A stretch of DNA of 8,591 nucleotides, taken from Puniceicoccales bacterium (GTDB lineage: Bacteria > Verrucomicrobiota > Verrucomicrobiia > Opitutales > JAIRLM01). The notes under the pieces were generated by a model, which saw only the letters and a program-made list of their open reading frames with translations, did no database searches and was not told the DNA's origin. Below, piece by piece: positions 1-5,688 of this stretch. The stretch spans positions 1 to 8,591 of the forward strand of contig JAITFC010000020.1 in NCBI GenBank assembly GCA_031281635.1. Reading direction: 5' to 3'. Made by a program: the position numbers and the translations under genes. The number at the start of each line of letters is the position of its first letter. Positions within the stretch are counted from its first letter, which is position 1.

Positions 1-850
1 TATTGTGGCTGCTGGAGCATCGGAAAGTTCTGCGGGACAATACATTGCCCCATACGCGGCAACGGCCATGGGCGAATGGTTTATGGAAAATGGCATGGAC
101 GCACTCATCGTCTATGATGACCTTTCTAAGCACGCCGTAGCATATCGGCAAATTTCCCTAGTTCTCAAGAGGCCGGCAGGAAGACAAGCCTATCCGGGAG
201 ACATTTTTTACCTGCATTCGCGACTGCTCGAGCGCTCGGCGCGGCTGAATGCTGACCACGGCGGCGGCTCTCTGACCGCTCTACCCATTGTGGAAACACA
301 GGCCGGAGACGTTTCTGCCTACATCCCAACTAACATCATATCCATCACCGACGGCCAGATCTACCTGGACACGGAATTATTCAACCGCGGCATCCGGCCG
401 GCCATCGCCATCGGCATCTCCGTTTCCCGTGTCGGCTCCTCGGCGCAGATCAAAGCCTTCAAACAGGTGGCGGGGAAGGTGAAATTGGAATTGGGGCAAT
501 ACTACGAAATGCAAGCATTTGCGCAATTTGGATCCGAATTGGACGCGCGTACCCGGCAGCAGTTAGACCGTGGGGCCCGCATCGTAGAATTGTTTAAGCA
601 ATCGCAATTAGCTCCAAAGCCAGTTGAATTGCAGGTACTTGTACTTTGGGCTGTGCAAAATGGATTTTTCGATGACATTCCCGTTGAACAGGTGCATGCA
701 GCGGGACAGCAACTGGAAAAGTGGGCGACGGCGGCAAAGGCAAAACTTTTGGAAAAAATTTCTTTTGGAGGCGCGCTGGATAAGACCATTGAAACGCAAA
801 TGCGCGAGGCCTTGGAACTGTGGCGCAACCAGCGAACGGCGGCGGAATGA
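1..850 (+). CDS. atpA: F1 ATP synthase alpha subunit, C-terminal part (5' truncated by window edge)
   Basis: This is the non-catalytic alpha subunit of the F1 head, which alternates with beta to make or hydrolyse ATP at the inner membrane. Codons are in frame from base 2, and the protein clearly begins before the window, so the Walker A motif is not visible. About 282 residues remain of a usual ~500-510. Visible alpha hallmarks, counted from the GTG at position 5, are the Walker B-like ALIVYDDLSK (33-42), the YRQISL segment (47-52), GDIFYLHSRLLER (65-77), GSLTALPIVETQAGDVSAYIPTN (88-110, given here as a landmark only), and the ISVSRVGSSAQ loop whose Arg142 (bases 428-430) is the arginine finger. 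The C-terminal helical domain is complete and ends at TGA 848-850. atpG starts 20 bases later, as in the standard atp order. Identification is essentially certain. Confidence 0.98.
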   Translation, partial: IVAAGASESSAGQYIAPYAATAMGEWFMENGMDALIVYDDLSKHAVAYRQISLVLKRPAGRQAYPGDIFYLHSRLLERSARLNADHGGGSLTALPIVETQAGDVSAYIPTNIISITDGQIYLDTELFNRGIRPAIAIGISVSRVGSSAQIKAFKQVAGKVKLELGQYYEMQAFAQFGSELDARTRQQLDRGARIVELFKQSQLAPKPVELQVLVLWAVQNGFFDDIPVEQVHAAGQQLEKWATAAKAKLLEKISFGGALDKTIETQMREALELWRNQRTAAE

Positions 851-870
851 ATTGAAAAAATTGGTCCAAT

Positions 871-1746
871 ATGGGTAGTTTCCGGGAAATTCGGCGACGG
901 CTAAAAGCGGTGCAAGGAACGGCTAAGATTACGCGGGCAATGCAGTTGGTTGCCGCGTCGAAGATGCGCCATGCTCAGCTGGCAGCGCTTGCCGGCCGGC
1001 GGCATTCTCTACGTTTGGAGGAGTTGGCCGGTCGCTTGGCGACGTCCACGTGTGGAGTGGAATTGCTACCTCCCTTGCTGCGTCCTCGCGCTCCCCAGGT
1101 GCGCGGGATCGTTTTTGTTGCGACGGATCGAGGGCTCTGCGGATCATTGAATCAAAACACGTTCAAAGTGATTCGCGCAGAAGATGCGAAAAATGCAAAG
1201 TACGTCGCCATAGGCAAAAAAGGAGCCCAATTGTTACTGGCCAATGGGTTACCATTGCTTGCGGAATTTCCCATGAATGACGGCATGCCATTTTTCCAGG
1301 CGCGCGCCGTGGCAAATTTTTTAAAAAATGCTTACCTTAGCGGAGAAATTGACAGCGTTGAATTTGTTTATCCGCTCTATGTCAACACATTACACCAGGA
1401 AGCACTGCTAAAAAAAATACTCCCATTGGCCGATTCCCGGGATCATTTGCTGAAAAAATGCGCTCTGTTGCCCAAAGAGGGAGAACCACTGCCGTTGGAT
1501 CCACGGGAATTGTGCATCGAACCGTCTCTGGCAGAACTTCTGACAGCTCTCGTGGAACATTTTTTCCAATTGGAAATTTATCATCTTCTGCTGGAAGCGA
1601 AAGCGGCTGAACAGAGCGCGCGCATGGTCGCCATGAAAGCGGCCACGGATAACGCAGAAGAACTCATCAAGGAGTTGGAGATTGCCTACAACAACGCCCG
1701 CCAAGCCACCATCACCAATGAAATTTTAGAAATTACGCAAAACTAG
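871..1746 (+). CDS. atpG: F1 ATP synthase gamma subunit
   Basis: This is the central rotary stalk of F1, coupling c-ring rotation to the catalytic head. The 291 residues match the usual ~285-295. The N-terminal coiled-coil helix carries the family signature (IRRRLKAVQGTAKITRAMQ, residues 7-25, then VAASKM), the central Rossmann-like domain has TDRGLCGSLN (85-94), and the C-terminal helix is strongly conserved (ARMVAMKAATDNAEELI, 250-266; YNNARQATITNEILEI, 273-288). The ATG at 871 places the N-terminus where the family begins. No strong Shine-Dalgarno is visible in the 20-base gap after atpA, so coupling to atpA translation is likely. The gene ends in TAG at 1744-1746. Oddly, atpD does not follow, and a 13-base piece of the gene's end recurs just downstream. 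Confidence 0.98.
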   Translation: MGSFREIRRRLKAVQGTAKITRAMQLVAASKMRHAQLAALAGRRHSLRLEELAGRLATSTCGVELLPPLLRPRAPQVRGIVFVATDRGLCGSLNQNTFKVIRAEDAKNAKYVAIGKKGAQLLLANGLPLLAEFPMNDGMPFFQARAVANFLKNAYLSGEIDSVEFVYPLYVNTLHQEALLKKILPLADSRDHLLKKCALLPKEGEPLPLDPRELCIEPSLAELLTALVEHFFQLEIYHLLLEAKAAEQSARMVAMKAATDNAEELIKELEIAYNNARQATITNEILEITQN

Positions 1747-1771
1747 TTGTTGCAGGATTTTTAGAAATTAC
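1724..1771 (+). repeat. 13-base direct repeat of the atpG 3' end
   Basis: TTTTAGAAATTAC occurs at 1724-1736 inside the last codons of atpG and again, exactly, at 1759-1771 just beyond the stop, an offset of 35 bases. Similarity continues a little further (ACGCAAAAC against ACACGAAC). It could be a scar of a small duplication or rearrangement at the point where the atp operon stops, or chance in an A/T-rich stretch. The repeat is directly visible; its meaning is inference. Confidence 0.5.
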
Positions 1772-1783
1772 ACGAACGCGTTG

Positions 1784-1809
1784 TGCCGTTAGTTTTCCGG
1801 CCAACGGCA
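1784..1809 (+). other. Hairpin 38 bases after the atpG stop, no T-tract
   Basis: TGCCGTT (1784-1790) and AACGGCA (1803-1809) are perfect reverse complements around a 12-base loop, giving a 7-bp stem. The bases that follow (GAATGAATAG) contain no run of T, so it is not a standard intrinsic terminator. It may protect the 3' end of the atp transcript, help a Rho-dependent stop, or be part of the downstream leader. The stem is directly visible; the function is not established. Confidence 0.4.
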
Positions 1810-1872
1810 GAATGAATAGACCCGCGTCATTTGTCTTTCGAAGCCACTTCTCGGTCAATTTTTGTAATTTTG

Positions 1873-1902
1873 CAATGGTTCCATTGAACGGCCATGAGCC
1901 GT
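1873..1902. promoter_or_regulatory. Operator-like palindromes upstream of the rho cluster
   Basis: CAATGG (1873-1878) and CCATTG (1881-1886) form an inverted repeat with a two-base spacer. Immediately after it, ACGGC (1888-1892) and GCCGT (1898-1902) form a 5-bp stem around a 5-base loop. Two adjacent dyads in a non-coding leader could bind a regulator or fold in RNA. No known operator was recognised, so this is only a candidate. Confidence 0.25.
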
Positions 1903-2011
1903 GAGCGGGAAAAAATGTCGCAGACGGCAAAAAAATTTCCAAAGAAAACAGGCAAATGCAGAAAAGGCTTTACCAAGGGGTGCAAATGGGTTTCATGCGG
2001 CCGGGGTCCAC

Positions 2012-2644
2012 ATGGATGAGAAGCTAGGAACAGATGAGAAGATCGAGTGGTGCATTGCGATCCTCGACGAGAGCTACAATTGGTGGTTGGACGATGCCAG
2101 TTGGTTGCCGGAAACGATTGAAGAGGAGCGGCTGAGCATTTTGGATCCGCGACAGATTGAATACGTTTTCGATTTGTTGGAACAGTTGCGAGATTTCGGC
2201 TTGCAACACAGCATTGTAGAGCGGGCTTTTCTGCGCTTTGCCATTGATAGGGACCTCGGCGGCGGACGCGTGCGTCTCGTGGCAACGCGGGAACAAATTG
2301 CCGAATCGGAGGAAAAATTATTTGCTCTGCCCAACATTTTTAGCGACACCTACGGCGGCTATGCGGAATTTCTGGATCACATTTCTAGTTTGCGCATCAA
2401 GTACTTAAATTCTGCACATCACTTCGCCCAGCAGCTGACCGTCGACGAATTGGAGGATGAAGTGCGCGAATCGTTGGAAGGGAATGCGGAGACTCACGAA
2501 GCAGTGCATCTTTTCCAGGAGCTTGCGGGTATCCTCGAGTACTGCCCGGCCGGCTACGTTGAACGTGACGAATCGGAGACGGAAGAGATGCTGCACGCCG
2601 ACGATGATTTGCCGGATGAAGTAGCAATCGCGGAAAATCACTAA
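2012..2644 (+). CDS. Hypothetical acidic protein, first gene of the rho-lpxK cluster
   Basis: I do not recognise this family. From the ATG at 2012 it is 210 residues, with no signal peptide and no membrane segment, so it is probably cytoplasmic. The N-terminal third is Trp-rich (IEWCIAILDESYNWWLDDASWL, positions roughly 10-31); the middle is helix-like with mixed charge (RQIEYVFDLLEQLRDFGLQ); and the C-terminus is very acidic (DESETEEM, HADDDLPDE). The frame could be extended to a GTG at 1901, but that would add 37 residues that are strongly basic and unlike the acidic rest, so the ATG is preferred. A GGGG run at 2003-2006 gives a weak ribosome-binding site. The stop is 24 bases before rho, so co-transcription is likely. 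The frame's length, steady composition and operon position support a real gene; the function is unknown. Confidence 0.7.
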   Translation: MDEKLGTDEKIEWCIAILDESYNWWLDDASWLPETIEEERLSILDPRQIEYVFDLLEQLRDFGLQHSIVERAFLRFAIDRDLGGGRVRLVATREQIAESEEKLFALPNIFSDTYGGYAEFLDHISSLRIKYLNSAHHFAQQLTVDELEDEVRESLEGNAETHEAVHLFQELAGILEYCPAGYVERDESETEEMLHADDDLPDEVAIAENH

Positions 2645-2668
2645 ATTACTGGACGGGAAATTGCTATT

Positions 2669-3802
2669 ATGAATAGAAGTTCTGCGAAGACCTTCGAAGT
2701 GAGCGGGATTTTCGACAGCGTTAGCGGTTCCACCTGCGGCCGGCTTCTCGATATGTGTCGCAATGGACGCTGGAGTGAAAGTGACATTCAGGTAACACAA
2801 CCGCTTATACAGCAATGTCATCTGCTCCTGGGTCAGGAAATTTGCGGACTGGCGACCGAGGAAGCCGATGGAAGACCAGCACGATTGACGCGGATCGAAA
2901 CCGTTGACGGACTTCATCCGGAACAGCGCCGTGCTTGCGTACCATTTCTACGGGCAACAACGGTAATGCCAAAGCACTGGCTCAAGTTAGAATTTCCAGG
3001 CGGACCACTCAGTACGCGCATCATCGACCTCTTTTCGCCCATCGGAAAGGGCCAGCGCGGACTCATCGTTGCCCCTCCAAAAGCCGGGAAAACGACTCTT
3101 TTACAGGATATCGCCCGCGCCATCCAACACAATCATCCCAAATGCCACCTGACGATTTTGCTGGTAGATGAACGGCCCGAAGAAGTTACGGATTTCCAAC
3201 GCAGCATCGGCGCAGAACTCTTTGCTTCCTCCAATGACGAAACGATTAATCGCCACTTGCACGTGTCGCAGCTCGCCTTCCAACGGGCCAAACATCTTGC
3301 GGAAGCGGGTCGCGATGTCATTCTGCTGGTAGACTCTCTCACGCGACTGGTGCGCGCATACAACAATGTCACGGCACACGGCGGTCGAGTAATGAGCGGT
3401 GGCCTCGATTCTTCGGCGATGGAGCAGCCGCGGCAAATGTTCGCCATGGCCCGTGACACCCAAGAAATTGGCAGTTTGACGATTCTAGCAACGGTTCTCG
3501 TGGAAACTGGCAGCCGGATGGACGATCTAATTTTTCAAGAATTCAAGGGAACCGGCAATGCAGAAATTGTTTTGGACCGTTCCGCCGCGGAATTGCGGCT
3601 CTTCCCCGCAATCAACTTGCAGGCAACGGGAACGCGCAAGGAGGAATTGCTATTGGACAAGAAGATGTTAGAATGGGCACAATTCATGCGACGGGCGGCG
3701 GCGAGCAGTGGGAAACCGGAAGTTGCGCTAGAAACTCTTCTGAATCGGATGGGAAAAACGCAGGATAATAGCGAATTTGTTCGACTAATTGGGAAAATTT
3801 GA
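2669..3802 (+). CDS. rho: Rho-type transcription termination factor, short and atypical
   Basis: Rho is a hexameric RNA-dependent ATPase that ends transcription by translocating along nascent RNA. The catalytic core is intact: P-loop APPKAGKT (135-142), catalytic-Glu motif DERPEE with Glu168, Walker B VILLVDS with Asp222, Q-loop GGRVMSGG (238-245), R-loop EFKGTGN with Lys293, and GTRKEE with arginine finger Arg323. At 377 residues it is shorter than E. coli Rho (419) and lacks the N-terminal helical domain. The region matching the RNA-binding cold-shock fold (about 8-80) is divergent: where Rho normally has a Gly-Phe/Tyr-Gly-Phe-Leu-Arg motif, this protein reads SGSTCGRLLD (19-28), without the two aromatics. 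The gene starts at ATG 2669, 24 bases after the preceding gene, and ends 13 bases before lpxK. Whether it is the main Rho or a specialised paralogue cannot be told from this window. Confidence 0.93.
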   Translation: MNRSSAKTFEVSGIFDSVSGSTCGRLLDMCRNGRWSESDIQVTQPLIQQCHLLLGQEICGLATEEADGRPARLTRIETVDGLHPEQRRACVPFLRATTVMPKHWLKLEFPGGPLSTRIIDLFSPIGKGQRGLIVAPPKAGKTTLLQDIARAIQHNHPKCHLTILLVDERPEEVTDFQRSIGAELFASSNDETINRHLHVSQLAFQRAKHLAEAGRDVILLVDSLTRLVRAYNNVTAHGGRVMSGGLDSSAMEQPRQMFAMARDTQEIGSLTILATVLVETGSRMDDLIFQEFKGTGNAEIVLDRSAAELRLFPAINLQATGTRKEELLLDKKMLEWAQFMRRAAASSGKPEVALETLLNRMGKTQDNSEFVRLIGKI

Positions 3803-3815
3803 TGGATGCTGGTTC

Positions 3816-5039
3816 ATGCGCTGGCTCCGCTATTGGAGGATTCGGTTCCGTCGCCGTGTGTTACGACCGTTGCGGCATTTTGATCGTACACTGGAACGCT
3901 TTGTTACTGATATTCTCTACGAACGCCGGCGCAGCTCCGGCACAGTAATTTGCGGATTTTTCCTCCTCACCCTATCTCTGCCTTTTCGAGCATTGACCGT
4001 CTTGCGTCGCTTTTTTTATGGCCGCCGCATCTTCCGCTCGCAATACCTCGGCTGCGCAGTCATTTCCGTCGGTAACCTCACCGTGGGAGGAACCGGGAAA
4101 ACACCGGTTGTGGAAATGCTGGCCCGCGAATTGCAACGGCATGGTAGGAAGGTGGCTATTTTGAGTCGCGGCTATCGCAGTCGCACGGAATTTTTTCTAA
4201 CTCGTTGGCTACGACCCATTACACACGGAGAAGAGCCGCCGCAACGCATCGTGTCCGACGGGCACAATATCCTCCTCAATTCCGCTGAAGCCGGCGACGA
4301 ACCCTTCATGCTGGCCAAAAATCTGCCAGGCGTGGTCGTTCTAACGGGAAAAAATCGCGTGCGCTCCGGCAAATACGCCGTCAAAAAATTTGACTGCGAC
4401 ACACTCATCCTCGATGATGGATTCCAACATTTGCGCCTGCAAAGCCACCTCAATTTACTGCTCATCGATAAGGGTAACCCGTTCGGTTGTGGACACTTAC
4501 TTCCTCGGGGGATTTTGCGTGAATCGCCAACGGAACTGCGCCGCGCAACGCACATCTTACTCACAAAATCCGATGGCCAACGCAACGAGGCTCTGGAAAC
4601 CTATCTCCTTGACCACCGGAGAGATGGAACACCTATTTTGGAATGCCGCCATGCGCCACGCTGTCTCTGCGAAGTGCACGGGCAGGAAAAAATTTCTGTC
4701 GGAAAAATGCGCGGCCACCGCATCGCCGCCTTCAGTGGAATTGCCGCCCCCGAAAATTTCGAAACTTTTTTCAATAAATGCGGCGCCGAACTGGTATACA
4801 AACACCGCTTCCCAGACCACTACCGCTTTACCGAAGAGGACATTGGGCGAATTTTTGAGCGCGCTCAAGCCTGCAATGCCGAATGGGTCGTCACCACGGA
4901 AAAAGATGCCGTTCGCCTGCTCCCCGGATGGTTTTACCCATTGCCCACGTATTTCTTACGCATTGAAATTGAAATATTTCGCGGAAATAATGAATTCCAG
5001 CGTCTCATCGCCAGTATCCGCTCCCTGTCCGGCCACTGA
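3816..5039 (+). CDS. lpxK: Tetraacyldisaccharide 4'-kinase (lipid A kinase)
   Basis: LpxK phosphorylates the 4' position of the lipid A disaccharide precursor with ATP at the cytoplasmic face of the inner membrane. Counting from ATG 3816 (407 residues), visible motifs are a hydrophobic segment (about 42-61), the family Walker A GNLTVGGTGKTP (86-97), SRGYRS (117-122), AGDEP (159-163), the catalytic DDGFQH (200-205), LLPRGILRE (228-236), FPDHYRFTEEDI (332-343) and TEKDAVRL (361-368). It is longer than E. coli LpxK (328), mainly through about 40 extra very basic N-terminal residues, a form I associate with Verrucomicrobiota. A TTG at 3789 would add nine residues overlapping rho; the ATG is preferred because a GGA at 3804-3806 is well spaced. 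It is tightly packed behind rho and is the last plus-strand gene here. Confidence 0.95.
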   Translation: MRWLRYWRIRFRRRVLRPLRHFDRTLERFVTDILYERRRSSGTVICGFFLLTLSLPFRALTVLRRFFYGRRIFRSQYLGCAVISVGNLTVGGTGKTPVVEMLARELQRHGRKVAILSRGYRSRTEFFLTRWLRPITHGEEPPQRIVSDGHNILLNSAEAGDEPFMLAKNLPGVVVLTGKNRVRSGKYAVKKFDCDTLILDDGFQHLRLQSHLNLLLIDKGNPFGCGHLLPRGILRESPTELRRATHILLTKSDGQRNEALETYLLDHRRDGTPILECRHAPRCLCEVHGQEKISVGKMRGHRIAAFSGIAAPENFETFFNKCGAELVYKHRFPDHYRFTEEDIGRIFERAQACNAEWVVTTEKDAVRLLPGWFYPLPTYFLRIEIEIFRGNNEFQRLIASIRSLSGH

Positions 5040-5112
5040 AAATACCACATAACTTATCGGCCAAAATCTGTGTCGACCCGCTACTCCAAATCTCAAAGAT
5101 GTTCAGTACAAG
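5040..5112. other. Convergent intergenic gap without visible terminator
   Basis: These 73 bases separate the stop of lpxK (plus strand) from the stop of the YdeI-like gene (minus strand). I looked for a G/C-rich hairpin followed by T on either strand and found only trivial 4-bp stems. Transcription from both sides therefore has no obvious intrinsic stop here. Confidence 0.5.
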
Positions 5113-5688
5113 CTACTTAAATCGACCGTAGCGACGATTCATCCGCGTTTTTTTGATAAAATAAGATAAGGCGCGGTGAAATTTTTCCGGTTGCGCGCGC
5201 CAGTTGTCGATGGCAGCGACACGGATATTGCGGTAATAGGTGGGAAATGCGCAAAAATTTTCCCAAACGACCGAATCCTTGCGGAGGGCACTGACAATGT
5301 CTTCGGGAGGAACGTACAATTCCGGATCCAAATCAGGGAGAACGGCTTGGCCCACTTCGGTCATTTTCCCCGCAGCAATGAGCAGTCGCGCATGCTGCTT
5401 ATTCACCTCGCTCCAAGAACTGCCGACAGCCCGCTGGCTGAACCGATGCGAGAGATAGTGCGCGTCGTGGCGTTTCACCATGCCATCGATCCACCCAAAA
5501 CAGAGAGCTTCTTCCAGCGCTTGCACATAGGAAATTCCAGGCAATCCGGAACTTTTGTAGGGAAAAAGTAACCAAATCCCACGTTCCACGATCGCGTTCC
5601 GCTCCAGCCAACGCCGCCACTCCTCCTGCGACTGCGGAGCAAGAAATTTCCGCTCGGGTTCGGACTTCTCACCGGAATTGTTCATCAT
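5113..5688 (-). CDS. YdeI/OmdA-family protein (YdeI/OmpD-associated type)
   Basis: This 191-residue protein shows the layout of the YdeI/OmpD-associated family (COG4430-like, with a C-terminal OmdA domain). The core signature EEALCFGWIDG lies at 59-69, preceded by GIWLLFPYKSSG (37-48) and followed by Asp75, RFSQR (82-86) and SSWSEVNK (90-97). The C-terminal 60 residues (from PPEDIVSAL, about 127, to KKTRMNRR) fit the OmdA-type helical domain. No signal peptide or membrane segment is seen, so it is probably cytoplasmic. Family members have been linked to bacteriocin or stress resistance, but the biochemical role is unclear, so no function is asserted. Its start ATG (5688-5686) overlaps the upstream gene's TGA as ATGA, suggesting translational coupling; a second ATG follows directly at 5685. 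Composition is G+C-rich, unlike its upstream partner. Confidence 0.88.
   Translation of the reverse strand: MMNNSGEKSEPERKFLAPQSQEEWRRWLERNAIVERGIWLLFPYKSSGLPGISYVQALEEALCFGWIDGMVKRHDAHYLSHRFSQRAVGSSWSEVNKQHARLLIAAGKMTEVGQAVLPDLDPELYVPPEDIVSALRKDSVVWENFCAFPTYYRNIRVAAIDNWRAQPEKFHRALSYFIKKTRMNRRYGRFK
5685..5688 (-). other. ATGA stop-start overlap (translational coupling)
   Basis: On the minus strand the ATG of the YdeI-like gene (5688-5686) shares bases with the TGA of the membrane-protein gene (5687-5685). Such four-base overlaps usually allow ribosomes finishing one gene to start the next. No strong Shine-Dalgarno precedes this ATG, which fits coupling. Confidence 0.7.

Larger units (their letters stand above)
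1747..2011. other. 265-base intergenic region between atpG and the rho cluster
   Basis: No convincing gene lies here. Open frames exist on both strands but are short, lack recognisable sequence, or are basic, low-quality extensions of the downstream gene. The region holds the second copy of the 13-base repeat (1759-1771), a hairpin (1784-1809), a six-base-arm palindrome (1873-1886) and a small stem (1888-1902). It is therefore the likely leader of the 2012-5039 cluster, although no promoter close to the sigma-70 consensus stood out. No tRNA-like fold was seen. Confidence 0.6.

Noticed and set aside
1733..1942. 69-codon minus-strand open frame in the atpG-rho gap
   Set aside because: It overlaps the atpG end, has no recognisable motif or ribosome-binding site, and its product has no coherent composition.
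1901..2011. GTG-initiated N-terminal extension of the acidic hypothetical protein
   Set aside because: The added 37 residues are strongly basic and low in structure-like pattern, unlike the acidic remainder; the ATG at 2012 has a GGGG run at 2003-2006.
1960..2015. tRNA-like look of the sequence around GGGTTTCATGCGGCC
   Set aside because: No acceptor stem, anticodon arm or TTCGANNC loop can be assembled.
1827..2285. 152-codon minus-strand open frame
   Set aside because: It lies mostly antisense to the acidic protein gene and its product is irregular, rich in Arg, Ser and Pro as expected of a shadow frame.
2405..2917. 170-codon minus-strand open frame across the hypothetical-rho junction
   Set aside because: It is antisense to two better-supported genes and shows no family motif.
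4973..4982. GAAATATTTC palindrome near the lpxK end
   Set aside because: It is a short A/T palindrome inside coding sequence with nothing else to suggest a site.
4390..5052. 220-codon plus-strand open frame within lpxK
   Set aside because: It is in another frame of a clearly identified lpxK whose conserved motifs cover the same bases.
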